64,000 nucleotides of DNA. Origin: Superficieibacter sp. HKU1 (GTDB taxonomy: Bacteria > Pseudomonadota > Gammaproteobacteria > Enterobacterales > Enterobacteriaceae). The notes beneath the pieces were generated by a model that saw nothing but the letters and a program-made list of their open reading frames with translations, did not search any database and was not told where the DNA came from. The stretch lies in the NCBI RefSeq assembly GCF_029319185.1, contig NZ_CP119754.1, positions 4,526,001 to 4,590,000 of the forward strand, read 5' to 3'. Positions 9,402 through 22,587 of this stretch are shown in pieces (position 1 is the first letter of the stretch; each line of letters starts with the position of its first letter). The position numbers were made by a program, and so were the translations under genes.

Positions 9402-10586
9402 TTAACCGAGAACTTTAGCAACAACGCCCGCGCCAACGGTACGGCCGCCTTCACGGATTGCGAAACGCAGACCGTCGTCCATCGCGATCGGGTGGATCAG
9501 GGTAACAACCATTTTGATGTTGTCGCCCGGCATTACCATCTCTACGCCTTCCGGCAGTTCGATGGTGCCAGTCACGTCAGTTGTACGGAAGTAGAACTGC
9601 GGACGGTAGCCTTTGAAGAACGGAGTATGACGGCCGCCTTCATCTTTGGACAGGATGTACACTTCAGATTCAAACTTGGTGTGCGGCTTGATTGAACCCG
9701 GCTTAGCCAGAACCTGGCCACGCTGGATTTCTTCACGCTTGATACCACGCAGCAGAACACCACAGTTCTCGCCTGCACGACCTTCGTCCAGCAGTTTGCG
9801 GAACATTTCAACGCCGGTACAGGTGGATTTCGCAGTATCTTTGATACCCACGATTTCAACTTCTTCACCCACTTTGATGATACCGCGCTCTACACGACCG
9901 GTAACAACGGTACCACGGCCGGAGATGGAGAATACGTCTTCGATCGGCAGCAGGAACGGCTTGTCAATCGCACGCTCTGGTTCCGGGATGTAAGAATCCA
10001 GGTAGCCAGCCAGTTCGATGATTTTTTCTTCCCACTCTGCTTCGCCTTCCAGCGCTTTCAGAGCAGAACCACGAACGATCGGCGTGTCGTCGCCCGGGAA
10101 GTCGTACTGGGACAGAAGTTCACGAACTTCCATTTCTACCAGTTCCAGCAGCTCTTCGTCATCAACCATGTCGCATTTGTTCAGGAACACGATGATGTAC
10201 GGAACGCCTACCTGACGACCCAGCAGGATGTGCTCACGGGTCTGCGGCATCGGGCCGTCAGTCGCAGCAACAACCAGGATCGCGCCGTCCATCTGCGCAG
10301 CACCGGTGATCATGTTTTTAACATAGTCGGCGTGGCCCGGGCAGTCTACGTGCGCGTAGTGGCGAGTCGGGGTGTCATATTCAACGTGAGAAGTGTTGAT
10401 GGTGATACCACGAGCTTTTTCTTCCGGTGCGTTATCGATCTGGTCGAATGCGCGAGCAGCACCGCCGTAGGTTTTCGCCAGTACGGTAGTGATTGCAGCG
10501 GTCAGCGTTGTTTTACCATGGTCAACGTGGCCGATAGTACCGACGTTGACGTGCGGTTTTGTACGTTCAAACTTTTCTTTAGACAT
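9402..10586 (-). CDS. tufB: Elongation factor Tu
   Basis: EF-Tu delivers aminoacyl-tRNA to the ribosome. The 394-residue protein carries the GTPase motifs GHVDHGKT (about 19-26), DCPGH (about 81-85) and NKCD (about 136-139), followed by the two beta-barrel domains. Position downstream of four tRNA genes and upstream of secE identifies this copy as tufB rather than tufA. The tRNA genes and tufB appear to share one promoter and one terminator. Confidence 0.98.
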   Translation of the reverse strand: MSKEKFERTKPHVNVGTIGHVDHGKTTLTAAITTVLAKTYGGAARAFDQIDNAPEEKARGITINTSHVEYDTPTRHYAHVDCPGHADYVKNMITGAAQMDGAILVVAATDGPMPQTREHILLGRQVGVPYIIVFLNKCDMVDDEELLELVEMEVRELLSQYDFPGDDTPIVRGSALKALEGEAEWEEKIIELAGYLDSYIPEPERAIDKPFLLPIEDVFSISGRGTVVTGRVERGIIKVGEEVEIVGIKDTAKSTCTGVEMFRKLLDEGRAGENCGVLLRGIKREEIQRGQVLAKPGSIKPHTKFESEVYILSKDEGGRHTPFFKGYRPQFYFRTTDVTGTIELPEGVEMVMPGDNIKMVVTLIHPIAMDDGLRFAIREGGRTVGAGVVAKVLG

Positions 10587-10701
10587 CGATTGTCCCTCTA
10601 AGACACGGATAAATCGGTGATATCACCACATCAACCAGGCAACACGCCCGACTTGTTGAATGAAATAACAGAAGAGAAACAGGGGAGGAGAGATAAAGAA
10701 G

Positions 10702-10777
10702 TGGTGCTGATACCCAGAGTCGAACTGGGGACCTCACCCTTACCAAGGGTGCGCTCTACCAACTGAGCCATATCAGC
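10702..10777 (-). tRNA. thrT: tRNA-Thr (GGU anticodon)
   Basis: A 76-nt cloverleaf with encoded CCA end. The acceptor GCTGATA pairs with TATCAGC, the anticodon loop contains GGT, and the T-loop reads GTTCGACTC. It is the last tRNA before tufB in the classic thrU-tyrU-glyT-thrT-tufB order. Confidence 0.98.
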
Positions 10778-10782
10778 ACGTC

Positions 10783-10857
<75 letters not shown>

Positions 10858-10944
10858 ATCCTGAAACTCGGCTACCCAGTTCTTTCTGTTTGAGCCGGTT
10901 CATTTCACTGAACCAACTCAGGCGACGCTAAGCGTTGCCAGAAA

Positions 10945-11029
<85 letters not shown>

Positions 11030-11037
11030 GGGCTTGA

Positions 11038-11113
<76 letters not shown>

Positions 11114-11127
11114 ATCAAGTAGCGCGC

Positions 11128-11156
11128 ATTCTAGGTAGACCTGCGCCTGCATGCAA
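11128..11156 (-). promoter_or_regulatory. thrU-tyrU-glyT-thrT-tufB promoter
   Basis: On the minus strand a -35 TTGCAT (11151-11156) and a -10 TAGAAT (11128-11133) are exactly 17 bp apart. A GC-rich discriminator (GCGCGC) follows, typical of stringently controlled stable-RNA promoters. AT-rich DNA upstream (11157-11180) could act as an UP element or Fis site; that is inference. Confidence 0.88.
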
Positions 11157-11461
11157 CTAAAAATTTGCATAAATCGTTCTATCGCTCACATTTTGTGCGC
11201 ACGTGGGCAAATGTGGTGTAAATTCGCTCATTGCAGCACATTATTTCATCGGTTCATCGTCCTGGTTGCATCATTTCTCAGGCTTGTAGACAACGTACGC
11301 GGCTGTTTTTACATCGGAGTTTGGACGGCTTCAGGCGATTTTTTCTTATCTTCCCTTTCATCTGGTGTTAACCTCCTGCCCATTGTGTAAATTAACTGAA
11401 ATGTGCCGCGCCTTCGTTCCCTGGTCATTTAAGAGGACGGGAGGGCAGCGAGAAACATGTT
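11157..11461. promoter_or_regulatory. thrU-coaA intergenic region
   Basis: A 305-bp divergent interval between the tRNA operon and coaA. It must hold the coaA promoter. I see AT-rich tracts but no convincing hexamer pair, and no conserved ORF. Confidence 0.4.
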
Positions 11462-12412
11462 ATGAGCAAAAAAGAACACGCGTTAACGACACCTTATATG
11501 GAATTTGACCGCCGCCAGTGGGCCGCGCTTCGTGACTCCGTTCCGATGACGCTGACTGAGGGTGAGATCGCCCGCCTGAAAGGGATTAATGAAGACCTTT
11601 CTCTGGAAGAAGTGGCTGAGATCTATCTGCCCCTGTCGCGTTTGCTCAATTTTTACATTAGTTCCAACCTGCGCCGCCAGGCCGTGCTTGAGCAATTTCT
11701 TGGAACCGACGGGCAACGAATTCCCTATATCATTAGTATCGCCGGCAGTGTCGCAGTGGGTAAAAGTACTACTGCGCGCGTACTCCAGGCACTGTTGAGC
11801 CGCTGGCCGGAACATCGCCGCGTAGAACTCATCACTACGGACGGCTTTCTGCATCCAAACCAGGTGCTTAAAGATCGCGGGATAATGAAGAAGAAAGGCT
11901 TTCCTCAGTCCTATGATATGCACCGGCTGGTTAAGTTTGTTTCTGATATCAAATCAGGGGTACCGAATGCCACTGCTCCGGTCTATTCGCATCTTATTTA
12001 TGATGTGATCCCCGATGGGGATAAAAATGTTTCTCAGCCCGATATATTAATTCTCGAAGGATTAAATGTATTGCAGAGTGGAATGGACTATCCACACGAT
12101 CCACATCATGTATTTGTTTCTGATTTCGTGGATTTTTCTATTTACGTTGATGCACCGGAAGAATTATTACAGACCTGGTATATTAATCGCTTCCTGAAAT
12201 TCCGTGAAGGCGCTTTTACCGATCCAGATTCCTATTTTCATAACTATGCGAAGTTATCAGAAGAAGAAGCTGTGAAGGTAGCTACATCTTTATGGAAGGA
12301 AATCAATGGATTGAATTTAAAAGAAAATATTCTTCCCACCCGTGAACGAGCGAGCCTGATTATGACCAAAAGCGCTAATCATGCCGTCAGGCAGGTTCGA
12401 TTACGTAAATAG
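11462..12412 (+). CDS. coaA: Pantothenate kinase (type I)
   Basis: CoaA phosphorylates pantothenate, the first and rate-limiting step of coenzyme A synthesis, and is feedback-inhibited by CoA. The 316-residue protein has the P-loop GSVAVGKS at residues 95-102, with K101 as the nucleotide-binding lysine, inside IPYIISIAGSVAVGKSTTAR. Length equals E. coli CoaA. It converges on birA, sharing a bidirectional terminator. The first 20 residues differ most from E. coli. Confidence 0.98.
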   Translation: MSKKEHALTTPYMEFDRRQWAALRDSVPMTLTEGEIARLKGINEDLSLEEVAEIYLPLSRLLNFYISSNLRRQAVLEQFLGTDGQRIPYIISIAGSVAVGKSTTARVLQALLSRWPEHRRVELITTDGFLHPNQVLKDRGIMKKKGFPQSYDMHRLVKFVSDIKSGVPNATAPVYSHLIYDVIPDGDKNVSQPDILILEGLNVLQSGMDYPHDPHHVFVSDFVDFSIYVDAPEELLQTWYINRFLKFREGAFTDPDSYFHNYAKLSEEEAVKVATSLWKEINGLNLKENILPTRERASLIMTKSANHAVRQVRLRK

Positions 12413-12413
12413 G

Positions 12414-12440
12414 AAAAGGGAGCCATTGCTCCCTTTTTTA
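12414..12440. terminator. Bidirectional terminator between coaA and birA
   Basis: AAAAGGGAGC-CATT-GCTCCCTTTTTT forms a 6-bp GC stem flanked by A and T runs on both sides, so it can terminate coaA on the plus strand and birA on the minus strand. It touches the birA stop codon. Confidence 0.9.
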
Positions 12441-13400
12441 TTCGGCGCTGCGCAGAGAAATTTCTCCTCCCATCCACGGTTTAATTTCCCCATTTTGTTC
12501 AAGCATGAGTGCGCCCTGCGCATTTATTCCGCGAGAAATACCGATGATTTCTCTGTCGCCAATAATGAGTTTTACCTGTCGATTGATAAAATTATCTAAC
12601 TTTTCCCAGCGGGAAAGATAAGGCGTTAGCCCTTCCAGTTCAAAAAGCTTTAAAGAGGTTCTTAGCTCTTTGATTAATCGAATGGCAAGGGCATTACGAT
12701 CGATTGCGATCCCGGCTTCCTGTAGAGTGATCCAGCCCTGATTGACCACCTCTTCCTCAACCCGGCGCATCGCCATGTTGATACCAGCGCCAATGACAAT
12801 CTGTGCAGCATCACCCGTTTTACCGGTGAGCTCAACCAGAATACCTGACAATTTGCGATCCTGAAGGTAAAGGTCATTAGGCCATTTTACCCGTACCTGA
12901 GTTGCGCCCAGATCGTGTAGCACTTCAGCCATAACAATGCCAATGACCAGGCTCAGACCAATTGCTGCGGCAGGTCCCTGTTCCAGCCGCCAGTACATCG
13001 AAAGATAGAGGTTCGCGCCGAAAGGTGAAAACCATTTACGACCGCGGCGTCCACGGCCCGCCTGCTGATATTCAGCAATGCAGGCATCTCCCGAGTGTAA
13101 TTCACTAATGCGGTCGAGGAGATACTGGTTAGTGGAATCAATAACCGGTAATACCGCCACCGAACCATACTCAATTTGGCTGCGGATCAGTTGTTCATCT
13201 AATAACTGGATGGGTTCAGGAAGGCTGTAGCCTTTGCCTGGTACGGTAAAGACATCGACACCCCAGTCGCGCAGCGTTTGAATATGTTTGTTAATGGCTG
13301 CACGGCTCATGCCCAGGCGTTCACCCAACTGCTCGCCTGAGTGAAAGTCGCCATCGGATAAGATAGAGATTAACGTTAACGGAATAGTATTATCTTTCAC
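12438..13400 (-). CDS. birA: Biotin-protein ligase / biotin operon repressor
   Basis: BirA makes biotinyl-5'-AMP, transfers biotin to the AccB carrier protein, and as a dimer represses the bio operon. The 320-residue protein has an N-terminal winged helix-turn-helix (about residues 22-46, MSRAAINKHIQTL as recognition helix), the biotinyl-AMP loop GRGRRGRKW (115-123), and the catalytic core containing KWPNDLYL. It overlaps murB by 4 bp (ATGA), so the two are translationally coupled. Confidence 0.98.
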   Translation of the reverse strand: MKDNTIPLTLISILSDGDFHSGEQLGERLGMSRAAINKHIQTLRDWGVDVFTVPGKGYSLPEPIQLLDEQLIRSQIEYGSVAVLPVIDSTNQYLLDRISELHSGDACIAEYQQAGRGRRGRKWFSPFGANLYLSMYWRLEQGPAAAIGLSLVIGIVMAEVLHDLGATQVRVKWPNDLYLQDRKLSGILVELTGKTGDAAQIVIGAGINMAMRRVEEEVVNQGWITLQEAGIAIDRNALAIRLIKELRTSLKLFELEGLTPYLSRWEKLDNFINRQVKLIIGDREIIGISRGINAQGALMLEQNGEIKPWMGGEISLRSAE

Positions 13401-14425
13401 GCGATAGTCTCCACGGCACTGACTTCCCCATGACTGCCAATAAAGCGCACTTCAGGTTCAAGCCATACGTTAAATTTTTCACCTACCCGTTGTCGGACAT
13501 GGTGTGCCAGATGGACAACGTCTTCGCTAAGCGCATTGCCGGTGTTAATGAGCACTAACGCTTGCTGTTTGTGAACCATCGCCCCACCGATTTGCGTTCC
13601 TTTAAGCTGGCACCGATCGATAAGCCATCCTGCGGCAAGTTTGACGGAACCGTCTGCCTGCGGATAATGCGGGGCATCCGGGAAGTGCGCCAGCAATGCC
13701 TGGGCTTGCGTACTGCTGATTACCGGGTTTTTAAAGAAGCTACCAGCGTTACCATTAACGTTAGGATCCGGTAATTTGGTGGTGCGCATATGGCAGACGG
13801 CTTCGTAGACCTGTTGAGGCGTTACCATTTCGGGATCCAGGCGTGCTAAATCACCGTAGGTTAAAACAGGTTGCCATAACTTTGGCAAACGCAACCCCAC
13901 CGCGACGATAGCGTAACGATCCTGATATTCATGTTTAAAGATACTATCGCGATAGCCAAATCGGCACTCTGCGGCGTTAAGGCGTGAAGCCTGGCCGGTA
14001 GCCAGTTCAATACAGTCGACATACTCGCAGACGCGCTGTAATTCAACGCCATAAGCGCCAATATTCTGGATAGGTGAAGAGCCAACACAGCCTGGGATCA
14101 TGGCCAGATTTTCCAGGCCGGGCATGCGGTGTTGCAGAGTATATTGCACCAGTTGATGCCAGTTCTCCCCTGCCCCAACATGTATATGCCATGCATCGTG
14201 CTGCTCTGTGATGTTAATCCCTTTGATACGATTGACGATGACTGTACCGCGAAAGGAGGCAAGAAACAGCACATTGCTGCCCTCTCCCAATATCAGTACA
14301 GGGTGCTGCTGTTGCATTGCTTTATGCCATGCGTTTAAGAGTTGTTGTTCATTTTCGGCGCAGACGATCTCGCTTGCAGGTTGATCGATGCCAAAGGTAT
14401 TCCAGGGCTTAAGGGAGTGATTCAT
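13397..14425 (-). CDS. murB: UDP-N-acetylenolpyruvoylglucosamine reductase
   Basis: MurB is the FAD enzyme that reduces enolpyruvyl-UDP-GlcNAc to UDP-MurNAc in peptidoglycan synthesis. The 342-residue type I protein shows the flavin-binding GEGSNVLF, R159 in FGYRDSIF, and the catalytic serine S229 in NGNAGSFFKNP. It lies 98 bp from the rRNA operon terminator, as murB does beside rrnB in E. coli, and is followed by birA. Confidence 0.98.
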   Translation of the reverse strand: MNHSLKPWNTFGIDQPASEIVCAENEQQLLNAWHKAMQQQHPVLILGEGSNVLFLASFRGTVIVNRIKGINITEQHDAWHIHVGAGENWHQLVQYTLQHRMPGLENLAMIPGCVGSSPIQNIGAYGVELQRVCEYVDCIELATGQASRLNAAECRFGYRDSIFKHEYQDRYAIVAVGLRLPKLWQPVLTYGDLARLDPEMVTPQQVYEAVCHMRTTKLPDPNVNGNAGSFFKNPVISSTQAQALLAHFPDAPHYPQADGSVKLAAGWLIDRCQLKGTQIGGAMVHKQQALVLINTGNALSEDVVHLAHHVRQRVGEKFNVWLEPEVRFIGSHGEVSAVETIA

Positions 14426-14523
14426 AGACGCTATCCTGATGCAAAATCACGGCTAGTTTACCGTATATGCAGGAGTATGGCTTGTAGTTATAGAGGAGAG
14501 AGAAGTCAATAAACGCAGAACGC

Positions 14524-14551
14524 AAAAAGCCCATCCGTCAGGATGGGCTTC
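14524..14551 (-). terminator. rRNA operon terminator (rrnB T2-like)
   Basis: The minus strand reads AGAAGCCCATCC-TGAC-GGATGGGCTTTTTGCG in segments: arms AAGCCCATCC/GGATGGGCTT with a 4-nt loop, then a T-run. The layout resembles the E. coli rrnB T2 terminator and closes the rRNA operon 10 bp after 5S. Confidence 0.92.
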
Positions 14552-14561
14552 TGCTGATTTG

Positions 14562-14681
14562 ATGCCTGGCAGTTCCCTACTCTCGCATGGGGAGACCCCA
14601 CACTACCATCGGCGCTACGGCGTTTCACTTCTGAGTTCGGCATGGGGTCAGGTGGGACCACCGCGCTGTTGCCGCCAGGCA
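14562..14681 (-). rRNA. rrf: 5S ribosomal RNA
   Basis: A 120-nt sequence opening TGCCTGGCGGC and closing GCCAGGCAT, the standard enterobacterial 5S. It lies 91 bp downstream of 23S in the same transcript. Confidence 0.98.
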
Positions 14682-14772
14682 AATTCTGTTTACCAGGGTG
14701 CATTCCGCACACTGATTAATCTGGTTCAGGCTGAAAATCTCTCTCAAATCGCCAAAACAGCTTCGGCGTTGT

Positions 14773-17678
<2,906 letters not shown>

Positions 17679-17861
17679 TCACAACCCGAAGCTGTTTCAC
17701 TTCGTGTTGCGAAAATTTGAGAGACCCACGAACAACTCGCGTTGTTCAGTGTTTTTCAATTTTCAGCTTGATCCAGATTTTTAAAGAGCAATATCTTAAA
17801 CATGACTCGAAAGTCATCTTTAAGATATTCAGGGATAATGTCTTTCACTCATTATCCGGTA
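17679..17861 (-). promoter_or_regulatory. tRNA-Glu to 23S spacer with boxA
   Basis: The 183-bp internal spacer contains a boxA-like TGCTCTTTAAAAA on the minus strand (about 17778-17790), used for rRNA antitermination before 23S. No second tRNA is present, so this is a Glu-type, not an Ile-Ala-type, spacer. Confidence 0.8.
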
Positions 17862-17937
17862 TGGCGTCCCCAAGGGGATTCGAACCCCTGTTACAGCCGT
17901 GAAAGGGCAGTGTCCTGGGCCTCTAGACGATGGGGAC
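17862..17937 (-). tRNA. glt: tRNA-Glu (UUC anticodon) in rRNA spacer
   Basis: A 76-nt cloverleaf with encoded CCA and anticodon TTC in CTTTCAC. Compared with the E. coli spacer tRNA-Glu as I know it, the 7:66 acceptor pair is swapped from T-A to A-T (compensated), and the second anticodon-stem pair is T28 opposite T42, a mismatch (CTGCC versus GGCTG). All other stems pair normally. The T28/T42 change should be checked against the other glt copies. Confidence 0.96.
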
Positions 17938-18009
17938 TCTGATACTGTTTGCTCGATACTTTTTCATCAGACAATCTGTGTGAGCACTACAAAGAACGTT
18001 TCTTTAAGG

Positions 18010-19551
<1,542 letters not shown>

Positions 19552-19680
19552 AAGTTTGATGCTCAAAGAATTAAACTTCGTAATGAATTACGTGTTCACT
19601 CTGAGACTTGGTATTTCTTTTTGCCTTTCGGCATTTAAGAATCCGTATCTTCGAGTGCCCACACAGATTGTCTGATAAAT

Positions 19681-19692
19681 TGTTAAAGAGCA
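19681..19692 (-). promoter_or_regulatory. rrn leader boxA antitermination site
   Basis: TGCTCTTTAACA lies in the 16S leader between P2 and 16S. BoxA RNA recruits NusB-S10 and prevents Rho termination of rRNA transcription. Confidence 0.9.
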
Positions 19693-19728
19693 GTGCCGCT
19701 TCGTTTTTCGCTGCGGCGCGGGGTGTGC

Positions 19729-19756
19729 ATATTACGCTTTCCCGCTTCAGAGTCAA
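19729..19756 (-). promoter_or_regulatory. rrn P2 promoter
   Basis: -35 TTGACT (19751-19756) and -10 TAATAT (19729-19734) with a 16-bp spacer, on the minus strand, about 180 bp before 16S. Confidence 0.9.
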
Positions 19757-19847
19757 GCGTTAATTTCGCTTTTCTCCGCTGAAGTTCCCGGAGGAGCCTC
19801 GCTAACCGGTCGGCTTGTTTGCCGTTGTTCCGTGTCAGTGGAGGCGC

Positions 19848-19924
19848 ATTATAGGGAGTTATTCCGGGCTGACAAGCATAAATTTAAAAAAACTTATCGA
19901 TTGCCTGTTTTTCATTCTTATCGC
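19848..19924 (-). promoter_or_regulatory. rrn P1 promoter with AT-rich upstream element
   Basis: -35 TTGTCA (19870-19875) and -10 TATAAT (19848-19853) are 16 bp apart and followed by a GCGCC discriminator, the classic growth-rate-regulated P1. The AT-rich stretch 19876-19910 directly upstream is the likely UP element. The upstream region runs straight into the hemG stop codon, so any Fis sites overlap the hemG 3' end. Confidence 0.92.
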
Positions 19925-20470
19925 TTATTTCCGCGACGTATCGTCGGATAATTGGGCAATTTCCCGCGCAAAAACTGCCGCCTGGTTCCAGTCGGTATAG
20001 ACGACTTCTTTGCGTGTATCCGTTTCTCCCCCGGTCATCTTCATAATCAGGCGGATCATCATACGGTCATACCAGCGGTAATGCGGATAACGCAGCGCCC
20101 CCGCAAAGACGGCGCACAGTGTTGGCTGCCACGGCGAGCTGAGGAGAAACTTGCGGGTATAGCTGTTGGTTTGCGGCGTACGCTTCTCTGCTTTACGCGC
20201 CACCAGATTCACCGAGAAGAAAGCGCCGGGCAGCGCCTTAAGCGCCTGCAGATGTTTTTTAATAAAACTGTCGAGCGCCGGATGGTAATGTCCATAACGA
20301 ATGGAAGCGCCAATGACTACACGATCATACAACGCCCAGTCGATTTCATCCGTGCGGTTAAGATTGATTAAATCAGACCAGATGCCCTGCTCTTTGAGTT
20401 CAGACGCAATAAAAGCAGCGATCTCGCGCGTTTGTCCATCTCTCGTCGAGAACAGAATCAATGTTTTCAA
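19925..20470 (-). CDS. hemG: Protoporphyrinogen IX dehydrogenase (menaquinone)
   Basis: HemG oxidises protoporphyrinogen IX to protoporphyrin IX in haem synthesis, passing electrons to the quinone pool. The 181-residue protein has a flavodoxin-like fold with an FMN-phosphate loop at STRDGQTREIA (about 8-18) and the characteristic long insertion loop. It follows trkH by 12 bp. In E. coli and Salmonella hemG flanks rrnA; here it flanks an operon whose other end carries the rrnB neighbours. Confidence 0.97.
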   Translation of the reverse strand: MKTLILFSTRDGQTREIAAFIASELKEQGIWSDLINLNRTDEIDWALYDRVVIGASIRYGHYHPALDSFIKKHLQALKALPGAFFSVNLVARKAEKRTPQTNSYTRKFLLSSPWQPTLCAVFAGALRYPHYRWYDRMMIRLIMKMTGGETDTRKEVVYTDWNQAAVFAREIAQLSDDTSRK

Positions 20471-20482
20471 TGCATACTCCAG

Positions 20483-21934
20483 TTAATCACGCCAGAACGT
20501 TGGGGTAAAAAGCACCAGTAACGTAAAGACTTCAAGTCGGCCAAATAGCATGTTGGCGATCAATATCCATTTCGCGACCGGGTTCATGCTGGCAAAGTTA
20601 TCCGCCACCACGCCAAGTCCGGGTCCGAGATTGTTCAGTGTGGCAACTACCGAGGCAAAGGCTGAGAAGTCGTCCACGCCGGTCGCAATGATCGCCAGCA
20701 TACTGACAATAAAGACCAGCGCGTAAGCGGAGAAAAAACCCCACACCGCTTCGAGGATCCGCTCCGGCAGCGCCCGGTTACCTAATTTTATGCTATAGAC
20801 TGCATTCGGATGTACCAGGCGTTTCAACTCCCGGTTTCCCTGTTTAAACAGCAGCAGAATACGGATCACTTTCAGGCCGCCGCCGGTAGAGCCCGCGCAG
20901 CCACCAATAAAAGCCGAGCACAGCAACAGCACTGGCAGAAACAGCGGCCAGCGGGCAATACTGTCTGTCGTGAAACCTGCCGTCGTTGCCATTGACACGA
21001 CCTGGAAAAAAGCCTGGTTCAGCGTGGTCACCGCCGCGTTATATACATCGTGAAACCACAGCACCAGGGTACAAATCACCACCAGCGTCAGCTGGACGCC
21101 AATAAACATGCGAAATTCCGGATCGCGCCAGTAAACCTTCAAATTCCGCCCGCTTAGCAGGGAAAAGTGCAGACCGTAGTTACAGCCGGAGATCAGCAGG
21201 AAGATAGCAATAATGGTATTGATGGTGGGACTGTCAAAGTACCCTACGCTGGCATCATGGGTGGAGAAACCGCCGATGGCGATGGTAGAGAAGCTGTGTC
21301 CAATGGCGTCGAAAGCAGGCATCCCGGCAAACCACAGCGCCAGCGCGCACGCCACCGTCAGTAAAACGTAAATCAGCCATAGCGTTTTCGCCGTTTCAGC
21401 AATACGCGGGCGCATCTTATTGTCTTTTAGCGGTCCGGGCATTTCCGCGCGATAGAGCTGCATTCCCCCGACCCCAAGGATCGGCAGGATAGCCACCGCC
21501 AGCACGATGATCCCCATCCCGCCGAACCATTGCAGCATTTGCCGATAGAAAAGGATACCGTGAGGTAAGGAATCCAGTCCAACCAGCGTGGTTGCCCCCG
21601 TCGTGGTAAGGCCGGAGAAAGATTCAAAGAACGCATCGGTAACGGTCAGATTGGGCCGTTCCGAGAAGATAAAAGGCAAGGCACCGACGCTGCCCAGCAC
21701 CGTCCAGAAAAGCACGACGATCAAAAACCCTTCCCGCGACTTTAGCTCGCCTTTTTGCCGACGGTTGGGCCACCACAGCAAGGAGCCGATGGCCAGCGCG
21801 ACAAAAAAGGTCTGGGTAAATGCCCGACCGGCCCCATCGCGATAAATCAGCGCTACCAGTCCGGGGAGGATCATTGTCCCCGAAAACAAGATAACCAGTA
21901 GTCCAACGATTCGGGTAATGGCGCGAAAATGCAT
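20483..21934 (-). CDS. trkH: Trk system potassium uptake channel subunit TrkH
   Basis: TrkH is the inner-membrane pore of the constitutive potassium uptake system gated by TrkA. The 483-residue protein has four repeated membrane-loop-membrane units with the pore-loop glycines in TTTGATT (110-116), AIGGFST, TTAGFTT and NNLGPGL. Length matches E. coli. It is part of the pepQ-yigZ-trkH-hemG run. Confidence 0.98.
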   Translation of the reverse strand: MHFRAITRIVGLLVILFSGTMILPGLVALIYRDGAGRAFTQTFFVALAIGSLLWWPNRRQKGELKSREGFLIVVLFWTVLGSVGALPFIFSERPNLTVTDAFFESFSGLTTTGATTLVGLDSLPHGILFYRQMLQWFGGMGIIVLAVAILPILGVGGMQLYRAEMPGPLKDNKMRPRIAETAKTLWLIYVLLTVACALALWFAGMPAFDAIGHSFSTIAIGGFSTHDASVGYFDSPTINTIIAIFLLISGCNYGLHFSLLSGRNLKVYWRDPEFRMFIGVQLTLVVICTLVLWFHDVYNAAVTTLNQAFFQVVSMATTAGFTTDSIARWPLFLPVLLLCSAFIGGCAGSTGGGLKVIRILLLFKQGNRELKRLVHPNAVYSIKLGNRALPERILEAVWGFFSAYALVFIVSMLAIIATGVDDFSAFASVVATLNNLGPGLGVVADNFASMNPVAKWILIANMLFGRLEVFTLLVLFTPTFWRD

Positions 21935-21972
21935 CTCTGCCGCTTCCTGTGATAGTAAAAATAAGGTGGGGA

Positions 21973-22587
21973 TTATTCTTCAATCGCTAACAATTGCAAT
22001 GAACCACGGCTAAAATCCGCCAGCCTTGCTGAAAATGCATCCACTTTCGCATAAGGAAGCGCCACTCGCAGCACCACAACGGCCTGATACTCGCTGCTGA
22101 CGATGTTACCGGCAAATTGCCCTAACAAGGTTTCTATGCCGGCTAACTGACTATATTCACACTGCAAAGTATATTCGGTTAATGGCGTCTTGCGCTGCGT
22201 CGTTAACTGCCGCAATGCCTGGCTCACGCCGCCGCCATAGGCTTTTACCAGCCCACCCGTTCCGAGAAGAACGCCGCCATAGTAGCGCACCACCACGGCA
22301 GTAATCTCTCCAACGCCGCAGCCCATCAATTGCGCGAGCATCGGTTTCCCCGCCGTTCCCGCTGGTTCACCGTCGTCTGAAAAGCCAAGCTGCTGTGAAT
22401 CATCCGGCGCACCGGCCACCCACGCTACGCAATGATGACGCGCATCCGGATGCGCGGCCCGCACGGACTCAACGAACGCTTTCGCCGCCTCAACGCCGTC
22501 CGTATGCGCGAGCAGGGTAATGAAGCGGCTTTTTTTGATCTCTTCAACGACGCTAACCGGTGCCGCCGGGATTAACCAACTGTCCAT
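21973..22587 (-). CDS. yigZ: IMPACT family protein YigZ
   Basis: The 204-residue protein belongs to the YigZ/IMPACT (UPF0029) family, a two-domain fold of uncertain biochemical role. The family signature DGEPAGTAGKPM is at residues 72-83, and a ferredoxin-like C-terminal domain follows. Its start codon overlaps the pepQ stop by 1 bp (TAATG), implying coupled translation. No substrate is assigned. Confidence 0.95.
   Translation of the reverse strand: MDSWLIPAAPVSVVEEIKKSRFITLLAHTDGVEAAKAFVESVRAAHPDARHHCVAWVAGAPDDSQQLGFSDDGEPAGTAGKPMLAQLMGCGVGEITAVVVRYYGGVLLGTGGLVKAYGGGVSQALRQLTTQRKTPLTEYTLQCEYSQLAGIETLLGQFAGNIVSSEYQAVVVLRVALPYAKVDAFSARLADFSRGSLQLLAIEE

Noticed and set aside
11151..11390. A 79-codon open frame between thrU and coaA
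   Set aside because: It has no family match or ribosome site. It begins in the tRNA promoter and lies in the divergent control region.
17679..18009. Possible tRNA-Ile and tRNA-Ala in the rRNA spacer, as in rrnA
   Set aside because: Only one tRNA (Glu) is present and the remaining spacer is too short for two more.
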